Shown: one piece after another, positions 33,624-44,784 of the stretch
Layout: every line of letters starts with the position of its first letter
How positions within the stretch are numbered: the stretch's first letter is position 1
Origin: Coprinopsis marcescibilis
Lineage: Eukaryota; Basidiomycota; Agaricomycetes; Agaricales; Psathyrellaceae
Length of the DNA: 64,000 bases
Reading direction: 5' to 3'
NCBI GenBank assembly: GCA_004369085.1
Contig: ML210169.1
Span: forward strand, 62,001 to 126,000
Translations under genes and position numbers: made by a program
Notes under the pieces: generated by a model
Told to the model about the DNA's origin: nothing
Database searches by the model: none
What the model saw: only the letters and a program-made list of their open reading frames with translations

Positions 33624-34443
33624 TCATCTCTCCACCATCGGCGTTGGTTGGCTCCCTTCGACTGACGGTGCAGAGTTTGATGTAGAGATGAGTGGATCTG
33701 TCGTCGCCGGTGTGCCGTCGATGAACGTCTCGGTGACCGTCTGCGTAAAAGTGACGGTAGCCGTCTTCAAAATCCTTGAAAACCCGCCGTCAGCTGCTCG
33801 TGAAAAAGAGGTCGATGGCGTCTCCCTCAACGATACGACTGCCTTCGTCCGCGTTGTGATTTCTTGGTCCTCGTCTTTCCTCCTCTGAGAAAGGCGGCTT
33901 CCCAATACCGCTCCAACGATCGTACCCACAATGACAAGAAAGATGAGAACAAGGATGAATAGCCCCGTCTTGGACCACCAAAAGGCGGGCAGGTGCGACG
34001 CCATCTGGTATTTCCCCTTGTAAATCCCCTCCTCTGGCACATCTACTGGCAGCTCGTCATCGTCGTGGATTGTGTTGCTCCGCCGCGGTCCTGCTGACCC
34101 GTTAGCGTTCGTATGCGATTTCGCCCGTGATTTGGAGCGCGGCTGTGATGATCTGGGGCTGGAAGGTGTCTGAGTATTCTTCGAGCCGCTTTCTTGGACC
34201 GTCAAAGGGGATTTTGTGCGTGAGGTGCGTCCTCCCGATTCGAGGAAGGTCGAAGAAGCGGCACTCTTGCGCAGTTCTTGCTGGATAAGTTTCGAGTCCC
34301 GAGAGGTTTGAGCCTGCACCACATCTCAGCACGAGCAGACACACAAACGAAGATTCACCCACCTCGAGGTCGAGTTGTTGAAGCTCCACGCTCCTGCGTT
34401 CGTTCGTGTTGGATATTTTCAGTATTGGATCTGCGGAAGCCAT
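33624..34443 (-). CDS. Single-pass membrane protein with Ser-rich cytoplasmic tail
   Basis: Two exons, 34443-34363 and 34313-33624; 256 residues. The N-terminal 140 residues are Ser/Arg/Lys-rich with many potential phosphosites (SSPRSSQPRSKSRAKSHTNA). One helix spans about 143-166 (LFILVLIFLVIVGTIVGAVL). The C-terminal part is Thr/Ser-rich (TVTFTQTVTETFIDGTPATT), suggesting O-glycosylation if it faces outside. It has the same topology and two-exon layout as the gene ending at 31573, so they may be distant duplicates, though the sequences are not clearly alignable. Function unknown. Confidence 0.78.
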
Positions 34444-34792
34444 TGTGTTGCTTCTGATGTCCCCAGAAGTCGGAAGGTGCCGACGAAAATCCCGCAAGAG
34501 ATCAGGTCAATAGGTGCAGGCAACGGCGATGCTATCAACGATAGCAGAGCCAACGTTGACCCTTCCTTCTGACCGCGAAGCTTTTTAGTCACTTCCTGCT
34601 TCTTCCCTTCGCAACCCTCGCCGCCCGAAAGCCCAAATCCACCCTTTTTCCGCTGCGCAACGCTGGTGCACGAGTTTTGCCGTCCAAAGGTGGCCAGAAA
34701 CCGTGCTAGAGGTGCCTTGACGGTGGTAAATAAGGTGTGAAAACGTGGCGTCCCCCTAAAGAGGGCCCTGTTCCAATTCGTAAAGTTCGACT

Positions 34793-35312
34793 CTACACAC
34801 GGCGGTCGTGCAAAGTAGGCCCACGCTCTAGACTCTTGTCCATCAATGTTCCTACAGGATTTGGTTCCAAAACCTTATAGGTCCACACACCTTGTTCAGA
34901 ACGGGCCTCCCACTCACAGCCCTTCCTGATAAGGACGTCGAGAGAGGGTGGTGGAGGAACGACGAAGCTTGTTGCGGGTGTGGTGGTGGTAGCGCGAAGA
35001 GAAACGACGTGCGTGTTCCTTACCGCTGCCGCGCCCGTTGTCGCTGTCACCCACGAAAGGTTGGGCTCAAAGAGTCGTCAAGCTTCCTCTCGCATCCTTT
35101 GGACTCTTACTGCTTGGAATAGTAAGATAGGCATGACAGCTTCTGCTTTCCGCAAGAAACCGAGAGTTTGTGCAAAATGCGTGCTGGCTATTTGCACAGG
35201 GGCATCTACCATTTTGGGAACCCATTTGGCCAATCACAGCCCACCGCAACGGCTGCATGATTCGCCTTGGTCTTTGGAGGGGAACTACGGGGAGAGGGGA
35301 TACTTGACACAC
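34793..35312 (-). CDS. Hypothetical protein, doubtful two-exon model
   Basis: Exons 35312-35111 and 35043-34793 join in frame for 150 residues through a GTAAGA donor and GTGACAG acceptor. The second exon is fairly protein-like (PPPPSLDVLIRKGCEWEARS, then EQGVWTYKVLEPNPVG). The first is not convincing, so the true start may lie elsewhere. No family recognised. The second exon could be the remains of an older gene. Confidence 0.3.
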
Positions 35313-37286
35313 ACCTCTACGACCTTGAAAGCGCGGGGGAAAGGCTTTCTATGTCCCTCATATGTAATCTAAGCCTTTGGCAGACCTGCGAAGGCAACCT
35401 GGCGGCTATTGTCACATTTCGTCCGGTATATATGGAAACGAGACAGACGTTTGCTATAAGCCTGAAGAATTGGGATAAAAACTTAAGTTAGGCGTCTTTC
35501 CAACGATGCCACCCGGACTTTCGGATGTGTCTACAATGCCTTGTCTTCACGATTGCCACAGTCATGGCATGCTCCAACTGCCATAGTTTCGGATAGTAGA
35601 CCGAAGCCCTACGCAGACAGGGTATGTTATTTGATAGTCCCATATTGTTATAGAGACCCAATTTAAATCACCCGTGAGCGCATCGCTCGTAGCTAACAAG
35701 GCTCAAACATGAATTTATAACTTTAACAGGGAAAAATGCGGCAAAGGAGAGATTCAGACAATGGAGCTTGGGAACCGGCATACCTTCGGCAATGATTAAC
35801 TGATTACATCAGTGATCCGCCCCCGCACGGGCCTCGTTCCATCCGTCCGATGCATGCATTCGATTTACCATTGTCGTGCTGGCGCACAACCTGGCGTACC
35901 ACATTTACAGTCCTGCACCGTCGATATCTGACCAATTTACAATGCTGTTAATCCTCATAGAGTTAGGTCATGTAATCATCTCATGATGATCAAGGCCAAG
36001 CATCTGTAATGGGCTGATAAGCGCATGAATCTTAGACCTCTTGTTGCGAATATACATCGCTTGGGGGGGATCTTCTATACAGAAACGACCCCCAGATCCT
36101 TTATGCGCGGTCTATTTGGCTTCGTTGGCAACGTAAGACTCTCGATAGCTGTTCAAATATTACCGCGCACAATCTGGTAGCGCTCTACGTACTTCTCCGG
36201 AACTTTGATGCGCTGCTGGAGTAAGGGTTCCAGGGGTGACCTGTAAGCCACTTATCCGAATTTGCCGTCTCTACTAGCACGTTCAACTCTGAGCTGACCA
36301 AGAAGAATGTCGCTGTTCAAAGTTCGCTTCCGTACGGAGCAAAGGTCTCGGAAGCAACCGGTAGCTGTGTCATCATCTAGGGCCCATTCACGAGAACCCT
36401 GTGCTGTTTCTTAATCTCGCTCGGTACATTGGTCAGCCATGTAGATGATTCATACCATTTCTAAGCAAGCTGTTCTTGAGCTGTCCTATCCCGATCTTCC
36501 GAGTATGCATCCCTGGGTGATTCATCCGTTTTAGGACTTCAAGTTCTGTGTGGCGAAGTCTTCTTATAGCCACTGGGTGAGGTATGACTCTATGCACCTT
36601 TCATGAAACACAAATAGCTAAGGATTGGCAAGTACCTAGCAATCTACAATACTTATATATCATGCGACTCAACTCTTTTGAGATGAAACGGAGTTCGTAT
36701 CCACATTACGGAATTGGGGCTCACCCTTTTCGCAGAGTGAAGTAACTGCATATGACATCTGTCATCGTGGATGTTGCGTGACTGCCATTTTATGGAGGGC
36801 AGAGACTTTTTCCAAGTTTCATCCCTCCCAATTGTCATCGAATTAAGCTGTACATGTAGAGCACAATCTGCGCTAGTCGATTTTCCGAGTCGGAGGATGA
36901 GTTCAAGACTGCATCATTACTCCGGCTTCGTCGGCGTCTACCAGCAGCCTTTCTCCAATATGAAGTTTCAACCTAGTTCTTGATCGAGTCGGATCAGGTC
37001 TACAGACGGACCTACCTTAGTAGATTCTATAACGAAAACAAACCGACCAACTTGGGGCAACCTCCGACATCACCTGAAACAATGCGTCATGATAGTATGC
37101 TTGTTTGCAGCGCGCACATCTTGTTACCGTCGAGGCAGTGCGTGTGCAGACATGCCTACTCCTCCGTCTACGTGGGACACGGGGTTTCGTATTGTTTGGC
37201 CAGAAGCTGCTTGGCTGTGGTATCTCTTTTCTTGACACCGGCACATCATAGATCACAATGGTTGACTCTCCCCACACCCTCTTCTA
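35313..37286. other. Gene-poor stretch
   Basis: Nothing supportable on either strand: open frames are short and have no splice-consistent continuation. The region is moderately AT-rich. Confidence 0.5.
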
Positions 37287-39073
37287 ATGTACTCGCCCTC
37301 CCTGCCAGAGTCCACGTCCTCCGCTGACGTAGAGTATTTCCTTGGAGGGCGCTTTGTCGCGAATGTACGTCTTTTGTCTGTATTGTCCACAGGGTACTTA
37401 TCAATCGCTGCGGCTTACACCATGCAGTGCATGCTCGGTGAGAGATATCCGTGAGACTGGAGTACAGCCTGGGCTTGACGGAATTTTTTCCCAGGTGCAA
37501 GTGTAACCCTCTTCGTAGGTACCGATCTCGACTACTTTTTCTTTGCTGACAGGGGGTTATAGCTATGCGACTACCTCCAGACACTTGAGGAGGAGGTACG
37601 TGCGCAACTGCACCGCATCTCGGGTTGCAGAAAGTTGGCTTACGCTCGGAGCTGTTAGATCGAGAAGATGTGGAGACGCAAAAAGAACATAGGAACGTAC
37701 TTGTTCTTCATCTCACGGTATCCGACCTTTGTAGATCTGGCTTTGGCTGGTTGTGGTAGGCCTATTAAGATCTTTGCGCAGAGGTGTAACTGAGATATAG
37801 GTATACGTGCGGCTCGATAGTTTTGACTACACTGGGCGTTCCGGAGAAGGTGCGTTTTGTAGCTGAGATCAGCCCTACTCACACGAAATGAAAGCTTTTC
37901 CTGGCTAGGTCTGCAACAAGGGTGCAGTAATAGCGATGCATAGTCAGTGTGGCTCGACTGTTACGATCACTCACTACTTAAGTACTTCAAAACTGTCTTC
38001 AGTGATCTCTTTGATGTCCATCGTGGCATCTGAAAGTGAGTAACCTGCTACTATATATATACACTGTTCGCACTAACCCAAAAGGTTCACAGGCATTCTT
38101 GTGGTGACGCTATATGCCCTGCTTGGAGGGAAGAAGAAATATGCATTTATACTCTCGCTCATATATGGTGTGAGTCAACCAGCACAGGTAGTACAAGGTT
38201 TAGGACTGAAGTCAGATGTTCGAAGCTCGCAACTTTCTCTGTCGCTGCTATTGTCGTGGTCGACTTTGCTGGCATGAAAGGTGAGCACCAAGCCCTCTAT
38301 TTCTATCTGACTTGCGATTTGACTATTTCAATCAACTGAATAAGTGATGAGAGTCAAACTTCATGGAAATACAACGGTCTGTGGGGTACGAGACCCGCAC
38401 GGGAAAAGGGACTACCTGCACCATCTTGTTTATATGATTCTGCTTGGCGAAGAGCTCGGTACGCTCTCAGAAACACACTTCTGACTGTATCTTCCACTAA
38501 ATTGGTTTTCAGCCATGACCATACTGGCGACCGTCATCGGGTTTGGGAAGTACCGACGAATAATGAAGAGCCCTATCGTAGACCTGCTGTACCAAGACGG
38601 TTTCTATTACTATTTAGTCCTGCTTTGTGAGTGGTTCATTCATGCTTTGTTGGACAACTGGGGCTAAGTCTGAACTATAATATGCTCCAGCCTTTAGCCT
38701 GCTTAACGTGCTGATCCCATTTGTTCTTCCTGTGAGTTGCTCGCATTTGGATATTCACGAGATTAATCTAACGGAAGAGTTACAGCGCTACTTCGACGTG
38801 GTATCAGTGTATGTCTCTTTCCTGCGTTCTTGCCGCCTGTTGAGCTCATTGACGTTCGATCGACTGCATAGCCTTCAGAGAGTTGTGCACCCAATACTCT
38901 CCAACCGTCTTCTACTACACATGCGCAGCAACAAGGATCAAGAACATCACGATGTACCTTTCTGGTTCACGTGGATGAAGAAAAAGCGGAGAACGAAGGA
39001 TTCGGATTCAGTGGCGCTATCGACCATTAACCTAACTTCGCGGTTCGGGATCGTTACTTCAAGGTTTGGATAA
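37287..39073 (+). CDS. DUF6533-type multi-helix membrane protein (model partly uncertain)
   Basis: At least ten small exons. The 5' part matches the DUF6533 domain of basidiomycete seven-helix proteins: YLSIAAAYTM, then LCDYLQTLEEE, then NIGTYLFFISRYPTFVDLAL. Likely exons are 37287-37437, 37495-37514 (20 nt), 37563-37595 and one beginning near 37668. The 3' part is clear: ILVVTLYALLGGKKKYAFIL, KLATFSVAAIVVVDFAG, MTILATVIGFGKYRRIMKSP, LYQDGFYYYLVLL and the conserved QRVVHPILSNRLLLHMRS near the C-terminus, ending at 39073. Exons between about 37,750 and 38,016 could not be joined with confidence. The family's function is unknown; members look receptor-like. It may be intact or slightly decayed. 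Confidence 0.55.
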
Positions 39074-39909
39074 ATTGACCTATGTGTCGGGTAATTTCTG
39101 TCAATTTCATATAATATAATTCATGGTAGTAGATAGTGGTCTGAAATTTTCCGTCCATGGGGTGATTTAGCGCCCCCGCATGAGCGGCGTCCACCAGTGT
39201 TGGGCGAACGAATCGCTCATCAGATGCGCTGGCGCGCGGATTTCTCTGCAATGTATAGGTTTGATGCTTAATGACCCAGATGGCAGAGACCCAAACCGAT
39301 TCTGATTCGTTCATGTTATACCTGGGGTGATTGGTACGAACATATCTGTGCAAAGTTTCAGTTTTATGATCACCGTCCATGTTGTTGATCTTAGCCATTA
39401 GGCATCCACCCATAGTACGCTTTAAAATACAGACAATTTAACCTAGATTCCGTGAGTAAGAATATGGCAGAAACTCTGAGGCAATGACAAACCCGCAGTA
39501 GTGTTCTTTGTAGTATGGCGTATGAACGTTGACTAAGAAGTTCTCAGTTCAGTGATGGCGCATCCGGGTCCCAATAATCAGTTTGTCGACCCGCATGTAT
39601 GATGTCGGTCAGCCGGGACCCGGCAAGTTCAAAGCAAGTTACAGCAACCTTTTACATTTGCGCATAATATCCTTCCCCGTTTGAGCATCCTGTCTGATCA
39701 ATTCCTTGTCTCCTAATTTTCGTCCGGATGTCCCTGAACTTTGTCATCGTCTTTCAAATCAACTTGAATGCCCTTCGTATTTCTGCAGGATCTTATGAAA
39801 GAGAGAAAGCGCCGACATGTATAAAAAGTCTGAGATGCAGGTTCAGCATTGGCATTCGACAGCCTTCACTCACTTGAACACTTATTCTCCATTTTGCCCT
39901 CTGTCGAAG
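39074..39909. other. Intergenic upstream of reductase A
   Basis: No gene seen. It contains the promoter of the reductase at 39910. Confidence 0.55.
39820..39827 (+). promoter_or_regulatory. TATA box of reductase A
   Basis: TATAAAAA lies about 90 nt upstream of the ATG at 39910. The two paralogues at 59 and 61 kb have similar elements at a similar distance. Confidence 0.6.
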
Positions 39910-41339
39910 ATGTCCGGCAAGTTTGTTCTAGTAAGGCACCAGTCCCTACCATGAATGTACGCAGCCTAACAAAGCCTGGTTTACCCCTTCACTCAGATTA
40001 CTGGTGTGACTGGCTACATTGGAGGTCAGGTAGTCGAGAGCTTCTTACAGGCCGGTTACCGAGTTCGAGGGTGAGTGACTGTCCACCTCTATTATTTGAT
40101 AAGGCACTATCTTCACATGCGTGGATATTTGTTAGCACTGTCCGTGGAGCCAAGATTAACCAACTCACTGCAACGAATGGGCTCGAGTTTGTGCAAATTG
40201 ACGACATTGCCGACGCCGACTTCACTGAAGCTCTGAAAGGCTTGTCCCCTGATCTTCGCCTCTGATGAAAGGTTCACTTACCCTTTCGACTGATAATAGG
40301 CGTGGACGCTGTGGTCCACACTGCCTGCAACATAGCGGGAGGAGCAAGCGCTGAAAAAATGCTGGCGGTAGGTCGTTCACTCGGTTCTGCCAAAGAACTC
40401 GTCACTCACAAATCTTTCAGACATCAATAGACGGGACTATGAACCTCTTGCGGCAAGCTGAGAAACACGGGATCAAGAATTTTGTTGTCACAGGTAGCTG
40501 TGCTAACTGCGTTGACTACACAAGTAAGCCTTCTAGTAATACTATACGACCCAGCCAGCACGCTGAACGCCTCACCAGCCCCCCTTTCCACCTCGTTTGT
40601 TGGCGCGAACATCAGTGAGAAAGGTGGGAATTTGTGAATGGGCATATTCTTTTCTAGTCTCACTGATTTGTTAAACCCTAGATTGGGGCATCGGAACACG
40701 AGAAAGTGCGCTCGCAAGATCAGAAGACACTATCTACGTCTACGCTGTTGCAAAGATGCTAGCGGAGAAGGCAGTCTGGGAGTTTGCCAAGACACACCCA
40801 CATGTCAAGGTCGCTGCGAGTAAGTTTCGCTTTGCTCTGAACGCCCCTTTTCCTCAGCTAATCACAGCCCAGTCCTTCCAGGGCTTGTATATGGACCGTT
40901 CTCAAGTCGCTTTCCCTCTCCTACCAGCGTAGGGGCCTTGAGCACAATGGGCCTACCGTTTTGCCTGCTCAACGGCATTGTACCCACAATGGTGGTAGCT
41001 CCTTGGGTGACAGACGTTCGTGACGTGGGGAAAGCCCACGTCCTTGCTCTCGAGCTACCAAAGTTGGAGCCAAGTGCTGACGTTGAAGCAAGAAGGTTTT
41101 TGCTTTGCGGTGGAAGCTACACTTGGAAGGAAGCGTCGGCTGATCTGAAGGCAGCGCTACCCAAGGAACTTGGGGAGAAAATCACGGATAGAGCAGATCT
41201 TCCAGACCTCCCGGGCCCTCCGTCGACGTTGGATGCAGCTCGCGCCAGGGACGTGTTGGGTCTAGAGTTCATACCCCCTAGAAAGACCATACAGGACGCC
41301 ATTATCTCATTGGTTGAGATTCAAAAGGCGTGGAAGTAG
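39910..41339 (+). CDS. NAD(P)-dependent extended SDR reductase A (dihydroflavonol-reductase-like)
   Basis: Eight exons: 39910-39930, 39997-40070, 40136-40239, 40300-40367, 40421-40523, 40579-40623, 40682-40819 and 40873-41339; 339 residues. The Rossmann motif is ITGVTGYIGGQVVESFLQAG; the catalytic Tyr and Lys are in YVYAVAKMLAEKAVW; a Ser-containing strand is VVTGSCAN. A conserved APWVTDVRDVGKAH block follows. This fold reduces carbonyls on small molecules (ketones, aldehydes, flavonoid-like substrates); the substrate here is unknown. Paralogues lie at 57.7-59.1 and 59.6-61.0 kb on the other strand. Intron 3 needs a GC donor (GCTTGT) to keep frame; a canonical GT is absent. Confidence 0.9.
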
Positions 41340-41654
41340 AACCACGTTTATCTATTTGCAATGGTACAAATTGTTACAAAGACGAGGCCTTTAACAATGA
41401 GACGCATGTATTCGCTACCATCACTGTTGCGGCTTCGATTCAGAGGCAGCCCCCGGGGAGCAGCTGCACTGAGATTGTTGGCAAGTCCAACTGACTGAGA
41501 ATGGTCAGGCTTGCTTCCGGAGGGTGATGTGTCCAGTACTTAGCGCCCGGCCATCAGTCACAGATCACACGACCAAGATGCACCCTGGCAATGACCTTGA
41601 GGTCAATGTGGCAAACACATAGTACGGGTATGATTGAGCCAACGGATGAGGACT
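41340..41654. other. Short intergenic, convergent 3' ends
   Basis: Shared 3' flank of reductase A and the surface protein gene. Nothing else seen. Confidence 0.55.
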
Positions 41655-43313
41655 TCAATCAAAGCCGGACCGATATGTTGGTGGTGCAAGGTAGGTATCG
41701 AGGCTTCGTCGGCCATTCTCGATTAAGGAGCGTGATGAGTTGGGGTGCTCCTCTGTAGTTATCGGTGTCCGAGTTTTGGGGTCACCCGACGAGGTCTGGT
41801 AAACGTCGTCTTGACCCTCCGCATCACCGACCTGGGTCATACTCGATTGGCTGAGTCGCTGAGTGTCAAACTCGGAATTATCTTTGCGATATACGATATT
41901 CGCCCGCAGGGCTGTGTTCAAGCCCGAGTCAAAGGGGTCGATGGTACCTGTGATTTCACGTTTTCAGGGATGGCCGTATACCTCACGACATTGCCTCTCA
42001 CCTGCGGGTTTCTCCTTCGGCTCTTCAGATCCCAGCAAAGATGCTGTTCGGTTTCTTCGCCGCGGCATAAATGCTATTCCTAACAACAGAATAACGAAAG
42101 CCGAAGCACCAACAACGCTCCCGACTATTATGGGGACTTTGTCCTGGCCCTTGTTAGCTTGAGGTTGCTGTATCGGCTGACCGTAGTCCAAGTCTGCGAC
42201 GGAGTAAAGTGGTTTGGAGGCAAGGTTGGGAAATGAAGGGGAGTAGGTGAGGTAGTCGAACGAAAACATCTGAGGGCCTTCCAGACGCGATAATTCAACG
42301 GTGATGACATGCTCCCCAGGCTCCAATGAGGTATACTCGGCAAGCAGCCAGTTGGGAATCATTTGGAGGTCCATTTCACCATTGCCTAAGGTGAGAAAAT
42401 CCTTCAACCCCTCTGGAACGTAAGGGGCGCGATGTTTCCGTGTTTCTGGTTCCTCATTGTCAATGGTGTACGTCAGGTCAAAGGACCCCTCCTCAGCCAG
42501 GCGAGTGAATCCAAAAATTCGGAGCGATGTTCCTGTACAGTTCCTCAGCAAAGCTGGGACACGACTCGTGATCCTGCCACTCACCCGAGAACCGGAACCT
42601 GAACCCACTCCCCACAGTACCCGTAGCGTGTGTTGCGTTGTGAAAAGGAAAGTTGTAACGACCGGAACTTCCAATAATGTCAAACCCCGTCTTCTGCTTC
42701 TCCCATTGGCCAAAGTAGAATATCTCCGAAGGCGTGTCGTCGTCGACAATCAGGGTCGTTTGGTGGTCGTATTGCGCCGAACGACCGCCAGTCACCACCG
42801 CGTAGTCGATCTCACCCCTCCCATACTGGAATCGGAACTCTATGGTGTGGTCCCCATCTGGAAGCGTAGGCGTTGTAAACCACTGTCCTAGCCCTCGTTC
42901 TGCCGCGATGAAATCGCTCCTCACAACACCCCTAAAGCTGACCCGGTCCCCATCGTCGATGCGCCACGTTCCTGCATTCCACTCATCATATGGGAAGAAG
43001 GACCCACAGAACGCTGCAGCCGTTCCTAAATACCCTCAAAACAGTAATTCAAGACGTGCAAGCAATACAAAATACCTTGGAACATGAATGTTACCATCCT
43101 TGTGAAAGGGCTAACTGGAGGATTCGAGCCGTTGCCTTCGTTCCACATACTTGAGGTACTGTTATGTCGGGGTGCCATCATGGCGAAAGCGTCGTCGCCG
43201 GTGGGGTACACTACGGATAGCTCGTTGGAGGAAAAGTTGGACCATTGAAACTGCGGAGACGTGTCGTCGAAAATTAGGAGCACTCGCTCTCCAAGGGGCG
43301 GCGTGGTTGCCAT
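41655..43313 (-). CDS. Single-pass surface protein with two lectin-like ectodomains
   Basis: Four exons, 43313-43076, 43025-42585, 42532-42002 and 41947-41655; 500 residues. The N-terminal part begins with a DDTSPQFQWS motif typical of a large family of uncharacterised agaricomycete membrane proteins whose ectodomain looks like paired beta-sandwiches (GDHTIEFRFQYGRGEIDYAV; EPGEHVITVELSRLEGPQMF). One helix lies at about 358-381 (IIVGSVVGASAFVILLLGIA), followed by RRR and a Ser/Thr-rich tail. No signal peptide is visible at the chosen ATG; the family often starts this way. The preceding CCCTAG resembles an acceptor, so a further 5' exon is possible. Function unknown. Confidence 0.78.
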
Positions 43314-43614
43314 CTAGGGCCAGGCAGAAGAAAGAAAGGAGGACTGAACGCTGAAAGAGCGTGGGCCTAAACGAACGTTGGGATGTGAAGGGACATAAAA
43401 CGTGAGTCAACGGCTCGAAACATTGCCAAGTATATGAGGACGGAGGACTTGGGAAAGGGAGACGTGCGTGATCTCGGGACAATACTGTCTTCTTTGACAT
43501 CAGTACATCATTATAGAACGTTGTCACACCCGAAACGTTATGTTGTAGGCTCGGATGTGGGATGATCGTCTCTTTGCCACTAATTCTCTAATCCTAACAA
43601 CTTGCCGAGCCTTC
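43314..43614. other. Intergenic, upstream of the surface protein and 3' of the Fmp46-like gene
   Basis: About 300 bases with no gene seen. Confidence 0.5.
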
Positions 43615-44177
43615 TCAAACCTCACCATCCCTCTTCTTCCTCAGCTTCTCCAACATCCTCTTCACATCCTCCACATCCCCAACTGCAACGGTCCCATCAT
43701 TCCAGTTAACCACTATCGGCCACTTCACAGACCGCGGATTCTTTTGTGCCAATTCCGCTATCGCCTCAACTGTCTGCGGGCGTTCCTCCGGCGTTGCACC
43801 ACTTGCAGGGTGCGCAGAGAGGAAAGCCATTGAGGGCGATGTGGCTTTGGAGGGGAGGTATGAGAGAATCGTGTTGAGTTGGTCCTTGTTAGGGGGCGAT
43901 TCAACGACTTCGAGGTTGTATTGCAGGGGTGGTGCGGCAGGGTTTGTTGATGGATAAGGAGATGAGATTGCGGCGCGAAGTAGGTTTAGCGCCTTGTTTG
44001 ATGGTGGTGATGATGCGTGATGACTATGAACAGGGTATGCGAACGGCGTTTAAAGTTCATAGGTACAGTTCTTACAATATTGATATTTCTGGCTGAGCGA
44101 CTGTGTTAGTTACGCCTTTTCTCGCGAGATTGAATAGATTTTGAGCTTACAAGTTTGTTCTTGAATGAGTTGAACAT
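43615..44177 (-). CDS. Fmp46-like mitochondrial protein (DUF1687, thioredoxin fold)
   Basis: Three exons, 44177-44151, 44092-44076 (17 nt) and 44023-43615; 150 residues. The pattern LPEISIFHHASSPPSNKALNLL, then YNLEVVESPPNKDQLNTILS, and the C-terminal KWPIVVNWNDGTVAVGD fits the fungal DUF1687/Fmp46 family, a thioredoxin-fold mitochondrial protein of unclear redox function. It is conserved and of usual length (about 140-160). The CxxC of classic thioredoxins is absent, as in the family. The 17-nt exon was fixed by phase and by the conserved ISIFH strand. Confidence 0.82.
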
Positions 44178-44784
44178 GGCCGCTTGAAGTTGAGTAAGTA
44201 GACCTTGAATATCACTCTTTGTCGCAGGCGGCGATTCTGGTACTGAGTCAAGAAGTCAAGTGCCAGGCATCACAGGGGATTCTCGGAAGTGACGTCAGCG
44301 AGTTACGCACGCGGATAAGATAAGATCTAAAGTAGAATCCCAATCGCGCCAAGACGACGAAAAGACAATCGTGAAATTCGCAGTAAAGTAGGTACAACAA
44401 AGTAAAGTAGAGAGATGTAGTACAACAACAGAACAGAGATATGTAGAAGGGTAATAGTAGAGTAGATCGCACGAACAGGGTATCCTCCAACTGTCAGGCA
44501 TAGACTGAATGGTATAGTAAAGCAAACTCCACAAAAATGGGGTAGTCGTAGTTGATGAAAGAATGCAAGGAGACGAGGAACAAAGCTGTAAAGTAATCGT
44601 GTACACACAGAGAAGAGAAATAGAGGAGAGAAAGTATATACAGAAAATCAGTGTAGATAGGCATAATCATAAATGCAATCGTTCAGTCGTAACATCAGTC
44701 ATAACACACCGAGAAATAAGGATCGGAATCGTAACAGATCATGAGTGAGTTGAGATATATCGTGAGTCGTAAATTTTGTCATAA
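44178..44784. other. Intergenic upstream of the Fmp46-like gene
   Basis: Promoter of the minus-strand Fmp46-like gene and 3' flank of the giant gene. Rich in A/G on the plus strand (C/T on the minus strand). No gene seen. Confidence 0.55.
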
